Assembly (NCBI GenBank): GCA_963628765.1
Contig: CAVGFV010000122.1
Span: 1-24,663, forward strand
Origin: Succinimonas sp963628765
GTDB lineage: Bacteria; Pseudomonadota; Gammaproteobacteria; Enterobacterales; Succinivibrionaceae
DNA length: 24,663 nucleotides
Direction: 5' to 3'
Made by a program: the position numbers and the translations under genes. This document shows positions 15,490 through 23,747 of this stretch, one piece after another (the stretch's first letter is position 1; each line of letters begins with the position of its first letter). The notes below the pieces were generated by a model that did no database searches, had not been told where the DNA came from, and was given only the letters and a program-made list of their open reading frames with translations.

Positions 15490-17736
15490 CTAGCAAAGCC
15501 CATGAGCTTCCCAAAATTCAGGAATAACATCAAGACTTGTTTCGAAATACATCGGTGGCAAAGATCTTAAAATCCTACCACGATATTTCTTAGCCCCATG
15601 CATGGTAAGAGCTTTCGAACAAATAATCACCACGCCTACGTCATTTTCAGATCTGATAAGGCGACCCACTCCTTGCTTTAAATCAATGATGGCATAAGGG
15701 ATATTAATAAAATTAAAGGTGTCCTTGATTCCAGATCGTTCATAGGCCATCTTTTCAGCCATAAATTCTATTGATAATTGTGGAAATGGCACTTTCTCAA
15801 TAATGACCATAGATAATGCCTGTCCTTTGACATCCACACCCTCCCAAAAAGTCTTGGTGCCTACAAGGATTGCCCTACCATTTTCCCTAAATTTAGTTAG
15901 TAAATTATTTCTATCAGAATTTTCACTTTGGGATAACACTATCCTACGATTAATAACCCCGCGTGCCATTAGATCTTGAAAGGCACTTTGTACATTGCTA
16001 ACTGAGTTAAAGGAGGTGCATAAAAAGAAAATTCCCCCTTTGGTGCAATTGATGGTCTTAGCTAGCAATTTAATCGTATAGTATATAGAAGGCTCACCGC
16101 CGTTCAATTTAGATTCCACCGCGCAAAGCTCTTCTGGGACCACTAAAAGACTGTGTAAATAATAATCAAAGGGACTATCAATTTGAAGCACATCAGTATT
16201 TGTACTATCAAGACCGAGCTTTTTCATAAAGTTCATGAAAGCATCGTAATTTCCACTTTCAATTGATGGAGTACTATCTTTACTAGCTTTACCGGTAAGC
16301 GATAAGGTCGCACTTGTGAGAACGAAAGAAGTATCTGCGAAATTCTTAGTATTATTAATAAAATTTAACAGGAATTCACGCGATGGCTTATAAGGTACCT
16401 TCTTTATGTTGAAATAAGTAGGCGATTTTATATAACAACGATAATAGTTTTCCGTATCAAAAGCACGGTTCTCAATCTCAGGGAACAAGTTACCCCCAAA
16501 ATCCGTCAAGATGCTTTCAATTACAGTTGCATCGTGGTCAATTTTTCCCTTCGCTTCAGGACTATGTACATGGTTTATGGCATTTACGAGTAACTTACCC
16601 AGTTTATCAAGAGCCACATGTAGAGCTTTTATTGCAGACATGAAAGATTTTGGCTCGATATCATCTAAAAAGCCACTTTCTGATTTCTTATCTTTTTTAT
16701 ATCTGTCAGAAGCCAAAACCACAGGGATATCGTAGGCAGAATATTCCTTATTTTTGTACTCATACGTACCATTGGTATATTTATTAATAATTTGCTCTGG
16801 AATTGCGGCAGTAATATCTTCAACTTCTTTAATTGCATGAGCAATATTATTTAAAATACCGGATTCAACATCCATGAACACACTCGTCTGGAAGGATTCA
16901 TCATCCTTATCTCTACCTTTTTTACTTCTACTTGATGTTAAAGCTTCTTTTATTTCTTTAAGGCTCTTTTCAATACTATCCTTACTAAGTTCAACTGAAA
17001 AAACATCGCGAACTCTATCAGGGAGCTTATGGGCTTCATCGACAACCACAACATTAACATGCGGAAAATAGCTATCGATGCTTGCGCCAAAACATAAAAG
17101 AGCATGGTTAACAACTATGATATCTGCACCCATGGCACGCTTTTTAAGAAGGCGATGAAAACAATGTTCATAAAAAGGGCAATTTTGACCGTAACACTCA
17201 CGGCTATCAGATACAAGTTTTGAAATCAGTTCTTTTTTTAGCTCTGTTTTTTCACCAATACCTGTAAATCTAAAAAATTCTTGCACTTCACCAGTTTCAG
17301 CATTGCTCGGGTAAGTGTAAATACTTTCCAAAACATCATTTGAAAAATGGTATTTATCAAAGTTGGTTCTTTGAATATATCTAGTTAATATCTTGTGCTT
17401 TCTTTGGCAGATGTAATTGCTTTTACCCTTCCATACAATCACATTGGGAGTCATTCCTAAAAGACGAGAAAGTTTAGGAATATCTGTTAAAAATAGTTGG
17501 TCTTGGAGTGCTTTCGAATCAGTGCTAATAATCGCTTTATATTTATTTAAAAGAATTGGCACCAAGTAACCATAAGTTTTACCAGTACCCGTTCCTGCTT
17601 CAACCACTAAATTTCGATGTGCACTTATTGCATCGGAAATAGTTTCTGCCATTGATATCTGACCATTTCTTACATGGTAGCCAGGTTGAGTACTCAGAGG
17701 ACCATCTTCAGAGAAACACTCAGATATAACAGACAT
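15490..17736 (-). CDS. yoaA: YoaA/DinG-family Fe-S DNA helicase
   Basis: A 748-residue XPD/DinG-like superfamily 2 helicase. Walker A is AGTGTGKT (47-54) and the DEAH box is at 233-236. Four cysteines (110, 181, 186, 192) lie where the family binds its iron-sulphur cluster. C-terminal motifs are GTKTFWEGVD and the arginine-finger motif QGVGRLIRS. E. coli YoaA, which helps repair stalled forks and binds the HolC subunit of polymerase III, is encoded beside tsaB. The same neighbourhood here, one gene apart, favours YoaA over DinG. The protein is longer than E. coli YoaA (about 636 residues); extra charged sequence lies roughly between 260 and 400. GGAG six bases before the ATG supports the start. 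Confidence 0.88.
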   Translation of the reverse strand: MSVISECFSEDGPLSTQPGYHVRNGQISMAETISDAISAHRNLVVEAGTGTGKTYGYLVPILLNKYKAIISTDSKALQDQLFLTDIPKLSRLLGMTPNVIVWKGKSNYICQRKHKILTRYIQRTNFDKYHFSNDVLESIYTYPSNAETGEVQEFFRFTGIGEKTELKKELISKLVSDSRECYGQNCPFYEHCFHRLLKKRAMGADIIVVNHALLCFGASIDSYFPHVNVVVVDEAHKLPDRVRDVFSVELSKDSIEKSLKEIKEALTSSRSKKGRDKDDESFQTSVFMDVESGILNNIAHAIKEVEDITAAIPEQIINKYTNGTYEYKNKEYSAYDIPVVLASDRYKKDKKSESGFLDDIEPKSFMSAIKALHVALDKLGKLLVNAINHVHSPEAKGKIDHDATVIESILTDFGGNLFPEIENRAFDTENYYRCYIKSPTYFNIKKVPYKPSREFLLNFINNTKNFADTSFVLTSATLSLTGKASKDSTPSIESGNYDAFMNFMKKLGLDSTNTDVLQIDSPFDYYLHSLLVVPEELCAVESKLNGGEPSIYYTIKLLAKTINCTKGGIFFLCTSFNSVSNVQSAFQDLMARGVINRRIVLSQSENSDRNNLLTKFRENGRAILVGTKTFWEGVDVKGQALSMVIIEKVPFPQLSIEFMAEKMAYERSGIKDTFNFINIPYAIIDLKQGVGRLIRSENDVGVVIICSKALTMHGAKKYRGRILRSLPPMYFETSLDVIPEFWEAHGLC

Positions 17737-17795
17737 TAAACTCTCCAGAATTTTTTAAATTCTTATCACGTATACAAAAATATTAATTTATCAAT

Positions 17796-18854
17796 TTATA
17801 TGTGAATACGATCCATATGGGCCATCATTTCATAAAGAATACGCACTACGGCCACAGAATCACGATAATTATTTAAGTTTTCCTTATTGGCCTTTTGGAA
17901 TCCCTGCGCTACCGCCGCTTCAAAATCAAGAATCTGCACTGCAAGGGCAATTTCCTTTGGTGTTTGGAATACCGTAGGATCCAATTCATAACCTTTGCAG
18001 ATTTGGGCTGTCATATCAAATTCGCCGAGCTTTTGGCCATCAGCATAGGTAGTATATTTTAGACTGTGCAAATAATCGTTAATGCTAATATAACCTCTCT
18101 CACCGCCAATAATAATTGTAGAAGGTAATTGCTCTATTAACGAAAATGAGATCAAAGCCGACAAACCATTTTGATTTCTGATTTCTGAGCCACCTCGAAG
18201 ATCAAGACAATTCTGAGTTATTTTCTCGATGCTCGAAATTTTTGATTCTACTTGAGTTCCAAGCAATCTTACAGCAGCCCCTACCGCATAACAGCCAACA
18301 TTCTTAAGTAAGCCTCCACCATGTGAAGGATCAGAGACAGTACTCTTAAAATCAATATGTTTGCCAGCACCATAGCTAATTTCAATAATCCCAACTTTTC
18401 CAATTTCGGGAATTTCTTGATCTGAAAGTATAAGTTGACCAATATGTTTTAAGAGAGGTGAGCTTAAAGTAGTATTAGCCTCCATAAAAACATAAGGCTC
18501 TGTTTTTATAGTGCTCTCGATTCTAGAAAGTTCGATTACTGAGTTTGCTAACAGAGTTTCTGTTAAGGTATGTCTACCATGATACAAACAATCTAGGGAA
18601 TAGTTGGCATGCGAATTATTAGACGAAGCTATGTATATCGCAGGGGACACGTCATGCTCAAGCAAATTGGGGAGGTTTTCATAGACGTCAGTACCTAAAA
18701 GTCCTAGTTCATCTACCATTTGATACGCTTTTTCTTTAGTTCTACTAAAAACGGCAGTAACCTCACGGCCAAGTTTTTTATAAACGCGGATCATTTCGCG
18801 GGCACGAGTACCTGCACCAATCACAGCAACTGATAAAGCGTGCTCATCTCTCAT
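17796..18854 (-). CDS. Gfo/Idh/MocA-fold protein with altered catalytic motifs
   Basis: A 352-residue protein of the Gfo/Idh/MocA oxidoreductase family. The NAD(P)-binding Rossmann motif VAVIGAGTRARE is at 9-20, and the C-terminal alpha/beta domain starts near 125. Two hallmark motifs are changed: the E-K-P catalytic lysine motif reads T-E-T (98-100), and the usual L-D-G-Y segment reads LLKNVGCY (182-189). Active members use that Lys and Asp or His, so it may be catalytically impaired or use another mechanism; the substrate is unknown. The gene sits 24 bases after tsaB, with AAAGGAG before its ATG, and is likely cotranscribed with tsaB and yoaA. Confidence 0.8.
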   Translation of the reverse strand: MRDEHALSVAVIGAGTRAREMIRVYKKLGREVTAVFSRTKEKAYQMVDELGLLGTDVYENLPNLLEHDVSPAIYIASSNNSHANYSLDCLYHGRHTLTETLLANSVIELSRIESTIKTEPYVFMEANTTLSSPLLKHIGQLILSDQEIPEIGKVGIIEISYGAGKHIDFKSTVSDPSHGGGLLKNVGCYAVGAAVRLLGTQVESKISSIEKITQNCLDLRGGSEIRNQNGLSALISFSLIEQLPSTIIIGGERGYISINDYLHSLKYTTYADGQKLGEFDMTAQICKGYELDPTVFQTPKEIALAVQILDFEAAVAQGFQKANKENLNNYRDSVAVVRILYEMMAHMDRIHI

Positions 18855-18878
18855 GGTTCGAATCTCCTTTGAAACAGA

Positions 18879-19598
18879 TTATTTCTTACTCTGTTTTTCG
18901 CGCTCTTGCTCGTCTACTTTTTTCCAAGTTACTTGGTCTCTTAAATATACTGGTAGTACCTCTTCTGGATTTGAAAGTTCACCTCTTTTAAATTTAGCTG
19001 CTGCAAGAGTTGCCACTGATTCAGCCCAAGGTAAATCCTCTGGAGCCTTAACCATTGAACTTCCTTCGCTTAATTCTGGGTATTTCTCAAAACCTGTACC
19101 AGCATATGATGCTTCCTGATTACCAATATATTTATGAATAAGTTCTAAAGCTGCTTCTGGTGATATAACCTGTTCATCACACAAAGGTTCAAGCTCACTT
19201 TTAGAGTTCTTCTGGTAAATTCCCAAATACACCTCTCCCATCCTAGCATCTATAGCACTTACAAAAAAAGAAGCTGTTGTATTTTTCATAGCTTGATAGG
19301 CAATAACTTCAAGATCACCAATGCCAATCAGTGGTACTCCTGCTCCAAATGCTAATCCTTGAGCAAGGCTTACACCAATACGAACTCCTGTAAAGGAACC
19401 TGGCCCACGTCCAGTCGAAATGGCATCAAGATCTGTAAGCTTAAGATTCGCATTATTTAAAAGCTTATCGATCATAGGTAAGAGAAGCTTAGTATGTCCT
19501 TGAGGAGCAACAGTTTTATCAGACATCACCTTTCCATCAACGTACAGAGCAGCACTACAAGCCTCTGTTGATGCATCAACTGCCAATATTTTTGTCAT
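18879..19598 (-). CDS. tsaB: tRNA threonylcarbamoyladenosine biosynthesis protein TsaB
   Basis: A 239-residue ASKHA-fold protein. The N-terminal phosphate-binding-like strand ILAVDASTEACSAAL (4-18) and the family signature GRGPGSFTGVRIG (about 64-76) are clear. TsaB forms a complex with TsaD and TsaE that makes the universal t6A37 modification of ANN-decoding tRNAs and is normally essential in bacteria. Like other TsaB proteins it keeps the fold of TsaD but not its metal site. AGAGGG lies about five bases before the ATG. It is the first gene of the leftward unit that continues through the Gfo/Idh and yoaA genes. Confidence 0.95.
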   Translation of the reverse strand: MTKILAVDASTEACSAALYVDGKVMSDKTVAPQGHTKLLLPMIDKLLNNANLKLTDLDAISTGRGPGSFTGVRIGVSLAQGLAFGAGVPLIGIGDLEVIAYQAMKNTTASFFVSAIDARMGEVYLGIYQKNSKSELEPLCDEQVISPEAALELIHKYIGNQEASYAGTGFEKYPELSEGSSMVKAPEDLPWAESVATLAAAKFKRGELSNPEEVLPVYLRDQVTWKKVDEQEREKQSKK

Positions 19599-19629
19599 AA
19601 CACCCTCTCGAACCTTAAAATTTATGAAT

Positions 19630-19635
19630 ATTATA
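19630..19635 (-). promoter_or_regulatory. Candidate -10 box of tsaB promoter
   Basis: On the - strand a perfect TATAAT lies about 30 bases upstream of the tsaB ATG. The -35 position at 17-base spacing (19653-19658) reads TACGAA and is weak. It lies in the 254-base gap between tsaB and the divergent membrane-protein gene and would drive the tsaB-Gfo/Idh-yoaA unit. Confidence 0.45.
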
Positions 19636-19852
19636 TGACACTTTTAAAAGCATTCGTATGTTGGGAACTTCTTTTCCTATAGTTCGGATTGATATTTCTA
19701 AGTCTTTAGACCTAATATTTCGATCTATTTTTTTTTTGCTCGCAAGGTTTAAACGCCCAAACAGCTATTCTAGTATTTTGATTCCCACGAAATAGCAATT
19801 TTGCGCTAAAATACGGAACTAATTTAAAGTTCTGTTTTCTGTTTTTTCACAT

Positions 19853-21790
19853 ATGACGAATCTTAATAACAATTCCTTACTCACAGAAGAAACTCTTGGC
19901 ATAAAAGCTTTACGTTTGCTAGCTGTGATTGTAGTTCTTTTAGCAGTTTTTTACCTTGCAACACTGCCAGAAAATTACCTAGTTCGTGGCTTTTTTACGG
20001 CCATTGCCGTCATCTTGTTTTACTATTTACCAAGAATTTTTTATACCAGATATAAGAGAGTGATTCTTAACGAAGAAGTAAAACATAACTTTTACCCGCA
20101 TGGAATTTTTGAGAGATTAGTTTATAGCACTAAAAAACAGCTTTCAGCCTCCTTTATGTTCCTGTTAACGGGACTTATGCTCTACTATCTTGTAGTTACA
20201 AAAAACGACAATGGTATTCAAATAGCCCTTATCTCCCTAGTGGTAACTTTTGCTGTAAGTGCAATTCTTACTGTGCCACTAATGCAAAAATTTTTCCACG
20301 AAGATGAAACAGAAACTATTTTCCCTTTTTATAGAAGAAGTATTGCAGCCATCATTGCTGGTTTGGTGTGCTTTACTATTGCATTCATCTACTTTGGACC
20401 TCGTTTAACTGCAGAAGAAGCGTTTAAACATATCACTAGCGCTGTAACTACCGATGTTAATGATATTGATGGTTATTTAACAATTACTGGACAGGTTCTT
20501 GACATCGTTGCTTCTCTTAAAGACTATGCCCTTTCAAAGACCTTTGATACCACTTGGTATCTTCCACTTAAGGCACTCTTAATTGCCTTACCATATGGTC
20601 TGTTAGGAGCCCATATCGCAATTATAATTGGTGTTCTAAGCCTACCATTAGCTACTGCTAAGGAAATCTTAAATAGACAACAATGGATAAAGACTGATCG
20701 AGGCATTGTAAAACGCTATTGGAAAACAATTGCCCTTCCTTTTTTCCTCTTCGCATTTTTCGGTGCTGCTTTCTATTACGGCTACCCTTATTACCTCAAA
20801 TATAAGCCTAAACTAGTGCTCACAGAAATTCATTCAAAAAAATCCAGTGTCTATGATCTCATTGATGGGCAATACTATGAACCGGGTACAGTGAAGAAAA
20901 TCGATACAGAAAAGCTACATGCAATTAACCGCATGAAGGATCTCCTCAACAATGCAATAAATGAAGTGAATAATGTTTTCGCTGAAGAAGAGGATAGGCT
21001 TCAAAATTTTGTTAAATGGTACAAAGAAGCACGTACCAGTAAAGTATTCTCTGTTGGTAATGGAACTCTTATAGAAAATTATAAATCTATCATGAACCTC
21101 TACAACTTGAATATTCAGCTACAAAATATCAGAAAAGAGCTTGCTCAAGAAAATAGCAAGATATATGCAGAGCTTGGCATTTACATCGATACTGTTAGTT
21201 CCGAAAACGAGAAGAAATTTGCTAACGATGAAGAAAAAGCCGCAACTGGTAGAAAGCATTCAAGTAAAGAAATAAATACTATCCGTCTAGCAAATGGCAC
21301 TATTGTTCCAATAAGAGAAAACTTCCGAATGATGACACAGCTACCTGATGTCAGCTTGGACCTCTTAGATGATTTCAATAATCCTAAATCTCCGTGGTTC
21401 TTTTACACTCCTTCAAAAGAAGAGCAACAGCTTGAAGATAACATTTTTGATGCTATAGACAAACAGAAGCCTGATGAAGGAAAGACTGATAAAAAAGCTG
21501 ACGAAAAAGACAGCAATGAAACTGAAGCACCTGAAGAAATTGAATCAGAAGAAGATTCCAATATTTCAGAAGATAAGCTAATGCTCTATGCTCTCAATAT
21601 TCTCAACTCTGAAAGAAGTAATATCATCAAGTCTCTCTCTAAAGGAATTGGCATTCCTTACACTGATGAAGAATCAGACAACACAATATCAAACGAAGAT
21701 AATAAATCAATGGAAGATCCTGTAGATAATACAGAAGATAACGCTGATGAAGATGCTTTATTAGATGAATTAGAGCCTCAAAAAGACTAA
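19853..21790 (+). CDS. Unrecognised 7-TM protein with coiled-coil and acidic C-terminal tail
   Basis: A 645-residue protein that I do not recognise. About seven membrane helices can be seen (19-37, 43-63, 98-115, 121-143, 163-182, 239-265, 292-313). An extramembrane part (about 320-500) follows, with charged, probably helical stretches. The last 130 residues are very rich in Glu and Asp, with Lys-rich patches, and likely disordered. There is no Walker motif, kinase, transporter or peptidase motif, and no cysteine in the soluble part. No ribosome binding site is visible before the ATG, only a T-rich leader, so translation may be weak or S1-dependent. The gene is monocistronic: divergent from tsaB and closed by its own terminator. 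Confidence 0.8.
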   Translation: MTNLNNNSLLTEETLGIKALRLLAVIVVLLAVFYLATLPENYLVRGFFTAIAVILFYYLPRIFYTRYKRVILNEEVKHNFYPHGIFERLVYSTKKQLSASFMFLLTGLMLYYLVVTKNDNGIQIALISLVVTFAVSAILTVPLMQKFFHEDETETIFPFYRRSIAAIIAGLVCFTIAFIYFGPRLTAEEAFKHITSAVTTDVNDIDGYLTITGQVLDIVASLKDYALSKTFDTTWYLPLKALLIALPYGLLGAHIAIIIGVLSLPLATAKEILNRQQWIKTDRGIVKRYWKTIALPFFLFAFFGAAFYYGYPYYLKYKPKLVLTEIHSKKSSVYDLIDGQYYEPGTVKKIDTEKLHAINRMKDLLNNAINEVNNVFAEEEDRLQNFVKWYKEARTSKVFSVGNGTLIENYKSIMNLYNLNIQLQNIRKELAQENSKIYAELGIYIDTVSSENEKKFANDEEKAATGRKHSSKEINTIRLANGTIVPIRENFRMMTQLPDVSLDLLDDFNNPKSPWFFYTPSKEEQQLEDNIFDAIDKQKPDEGKTDKKADEKDSNETEAPEEIESEEDSNISEDKLMLYALNILNSERSNIIKSLSKGIGIPYTDEESDNTISNEDNKSMEDPVDNTEDNADEDALLDELEPQKD

Positions 21791-21811
21791 TTTTTATTCA
21801 ACAATGATTGG

Positions 21812-21845
21812 AAGAGATAGCTGGCAAGCCCAACTATCTCTTTTA
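21812..21845 (+). terminator. Intrinsic terminator after the 7-TM protein gene
   Basis: An inverted repeat with 9-base arms (AAGAGATAG at 21812-21820, CTATCTCTT at 21834-21842), a 13-base loop and a short T-run (21841-21844). The stem is only moderately GC-rich, so it may leak. It lies 22 bases past the stop codon. Confidence 0.6.
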
Positions 21846-21928
21846 TAAACATTAAGAGAATATTGCAGTAGATCACAAAAACTTATTTTACTGCTCTATT
21901 ATGTTAGAATATCCACCGGAGGATATCT

Positions 21929-22618
21929 ATGAAAGTTGTAGTTCTACTAAGTGGTGGCTTAGACAGTTCAACCTGTCTTGCAAAAGCTGTAAACGAATTA
22001 GGTGCTGAGAACGTAATGGCACTTAACATCCAATATGGGCAAAAGCATCAGCGTGAGCTGAAGTCAGCTTCGGACATTGCTGCTTATTACAAAACATCTT
22101 ATGAACTACTCGATATCTCTAACATATTTTCAAAAAGTAACTCTGCGATGCTTGAACATTCTGACCAAAAGATTGTTCATAAAAGCTATGCAGAACAGCT
22201 TAACGAATTAAAAGACACAACGACTGTATCAACCTACGTGCCATTCAGAAATGGCATTATGCTTTCAACGGCTGTCGCATATGCACAGAGTGTAAAAGCT
22301 TCACAGGTTTGGTATGGTGCTCATAAAGATGATGCAGCAGGACGTGCATATCCTGATTGCACCCCAGAGTTTGTTAAGGCAATGAACCAAGCAGCTTGGG
22401 AAGGCACTGGCAATGAAGTGCAAATTTATGTCCCTTTCATTGATAGTAACAAGGCTGACATAGTTCGTACCGGCCTGGAGCTTAAGGTACCTTATGAGCT
22501 TACTTGGAGCTGTTATGAAGGTGGAGACCACCCTTGTGGAAGCTGCGGTACCTGTATAGACAGACACAATGCGTTTGCGGCTAATGGCGCAATAGATCCG
22601 CTTGAAAAAGGAATGTGA
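21929..22618 (+). CDS. queC: 7-cyano-7-deazaguanine (preQ0) synthase QueC
   Basis: A 229-residue QueC/ExsB protein that converts 7-carboxy-7-deazaguanine to preQ0 with ATP and ammonia. The PP-loop motif LLSGGLDSS (6-14) binds ATP. Four C-terminal cysteines (195, 203, 206, 209, in CGSCGTC) bind zinc. Length matches the family. GGAGG six bases before the ATG gives a strong ribosome binding site. It leads a tight operon with queD and queE for the queuosine precursor. No queF or tgt is in the window. Confidence 0.97.
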   Translation: MKVVVLLSGGLDSSTCLAKAVNELGAENVMALNIQYGQKHQRELKSASDIAAYYKTSYELLDISNIFSKSNSAMLEHSDQKIVHKSYAEQLNELKDTTTVSTYVPFRNGIMLSTAVAYAQSVKASQVWYGAHKDDAAGRAYPDCTPEFVKAMNQAAWEGTGNEVQIYVPFIDSNKADIVRTGLELKVPYELTWSCYEGGDHPCGSCGTCIDRHNAFAANGAIDPLEKGM

Positions 22619-22619
22619 A

Positions 22620-22958
22620 ATGTATTCAATTCACAAAAGATTAGTTATAAGTGCTGCTCATTTTCTAAAACTAGATCGTGAGAGCAAATGTACTTCACTA
22701 CATGGTCATAATTGGATAATTGATGTTTATCTAAAAAGCAAAGAATTAGATAAAGATGGTATGATCATGGACTTTTCTTTAATTAAACAAAAAGTACAAG
22801 GTGCTTTAGATCATAAAGTTTTAAATGATGTAATCGACTTAAATCCTACTGCTGAAAACATTGCTTTTTGGGTAGCTAATGAGCTCGGTCCAAAATGCTG
22901 GAAAGTTGATGTTCAAGAAACTCCTAACAACGTAGCATCATATGAGCGCGATGAGTGA
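22620..22958 (+). CDS. queD: 6-carboxy-5,6,7,8-tetrahydropterin synthase QueD
   Basis: A 112-residue member of the PTPS/QueD family that makes 6-carboxytetrahydropterin from dihydroneopterin triphosphate. Zinc ligands are His14, His28 and His30 (SAAHF and LHGH), the catalytic Cys is Cys24, and ALDHKVLND holds the Asp-His pair. A C-terminal ETPNN segment is also typical. ATG 22620 is chosen because AAGGA lies seven bases upstream; an in-frame TTG at 22602 lies upstream of that site, inside queC. One base separates it from the queC stop. It is slightly short for the family but has all key residues. Confidence 0.95.
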   Translation: MYSIHKRLVISAAHFLKLDRESKCTSLHGHNWIIDVYLKSKELDKDGMIMDFSLIKQKVQGALDHKVLNDVIDLNPTAENIAFWVANELGPKCWKVDVQETPNNVASYERDE

Positions 22959-23649
22959 TAAGGGACTTTTAGAACAAACCTTCATCGTTAATGAAATTTT
23001 TGCTTCCATAAACGGCGAAGGTCCTTTAACTGGGGAACCTACAGTATTCATTAGACTTGCTGGTTGTAACCTCCGTTGCTCCTACTGTGATACCCAATAT
23101 GCTCAATTGCTCCAGGCTGGAAAAGTCATGAGTATTTCGGATATCCTAAACAAGGTAAAAAGTTTTCCAGGCATTCACAATATCACTCTTACCGGTGGTG
23201 AACCTCTATTTGCCAAAGGCGTTAAAAACCTTATTTCCGTTCTTACTGAAAATAGCTACTTTATCAATATCGAAACTAATGGTTCCATCAATCTAAAGCC
23301 TTTTATGGAAATGCCTTGCCAAAAGCAAATAATGTTCTGTTGCGATTATAAGCTAGCATCTTCAGGTGAAGAAAAAGCCATGGATCTCGAAAATATTACC
23401 CTACTTCGAGAAAACGACGCCCTAAAATTTGTTATTGGTGCTGAAGCAGAATTTGAAAAAATAGCAGAGATAATAAACACCTACGCTCCTAAGTGCTTTA
23501 TTTATCTTTCTCCAGTATTTAACCAAATGTCTCCTCAAATGATTGTCTCAAAAACACTAGAATGGGGTGGCAAGGTCGATATTTCAAGAATTCGAGTACA
23601 GTTACAACTCCATAAGTATATTTGGAATCCAAGTGCTCGCGGAGTCTAA
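22942..23649 (+). CDS. queE: 7-carboxy-7-deazaguanine synthase QueE
   Basis: A 235-residue radical SAM enzyme that contracts 6-carboxytetrahydropterin to 7-carboxy-7-deazaguanine, the step between QueD and QueC. The cluster-binding motif CNLRCSYC (Cys42, Cys46, Cys49) is intact, followed by the SAM-binding TGGEP segment. Two in-frame ATGs, 22942 and 22951, both overlap the end of queD and neither has a good ribosome binding site, so translation is probably coupled. The shorter form would lose three residues. A terminator follows about 30 bases after the stop. Confidence 0.95.
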   Translation: MSAMSDKGLLEQTFIVNEIFASINGEGPLTGEPTVFIRLAGCNLRCSYCDTQYAQLLQAGKVMSISDILNKVKSFPGIHNITLTGGEPLFAKGVKNLISVLTENSYFINIETNGSINLKPFMEMPCQKQIMFCCDYKLASSGEEKAMDLENITLLRENDALKFVIGAEAEFEKIAEIINTYAPKCFIYLSPVFNQMSPQMIVSKTLEWGGKVDISRIRVQLQLHKYIWNPSARGV

Positions 23650-23673
23650 CCCTCAAATTTCACACGTTCCTAT

Positions 23674-23718
23674 AAAAATGTCCCGAAAATTTTTAACTTT
23701 CGGGACACTATATTTTTA
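23674..23718. terminator. Bidirectional intrinsic terminator between queE and traT
   Basis: A perfect 10-base stem (TGTCCCGAAA at 23679-23688, TTTCGGGACA at 23698-23707) with a 9-base AT loop. On the - strand an uninterrupted T5 follows the stem directly, so it best terminates the traT-like gene. On the + strand the T-run (T5) starts about six bases later and would serve queE less strongly. Confidence 0.88.
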
Positions 23719-23747
23719 GCAAGAAAAATTTCTTATCTTTTCAAAAC

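Noticed and set aside
18855..18864. GGTTCGAATC resembling a tRNA T-arm
   Set aside because: The flanking bases do not fold into acceptor, D or anticodon stems, and the segment abuts and overlaps the start of the Gfo/Idh gene.
19685..19740. Stem TCTAA/TTAGA plus T10 run as a terminator
   Set aside because: The stem is 5 bp and lies about 25 bases before the T-run, in a divergent promoter region where no gene needs termination.
21845..21928. Possible preQ1 riboswitch upstream of queC
   Set aside because: No preQ1-I or -II consensus was found. There is only an imperfect hairpin (21865-21894, 6 perfect pairs extendable by two) and an isolated TAGAAT at 21905 too close to the start codon to be a useful promoter.
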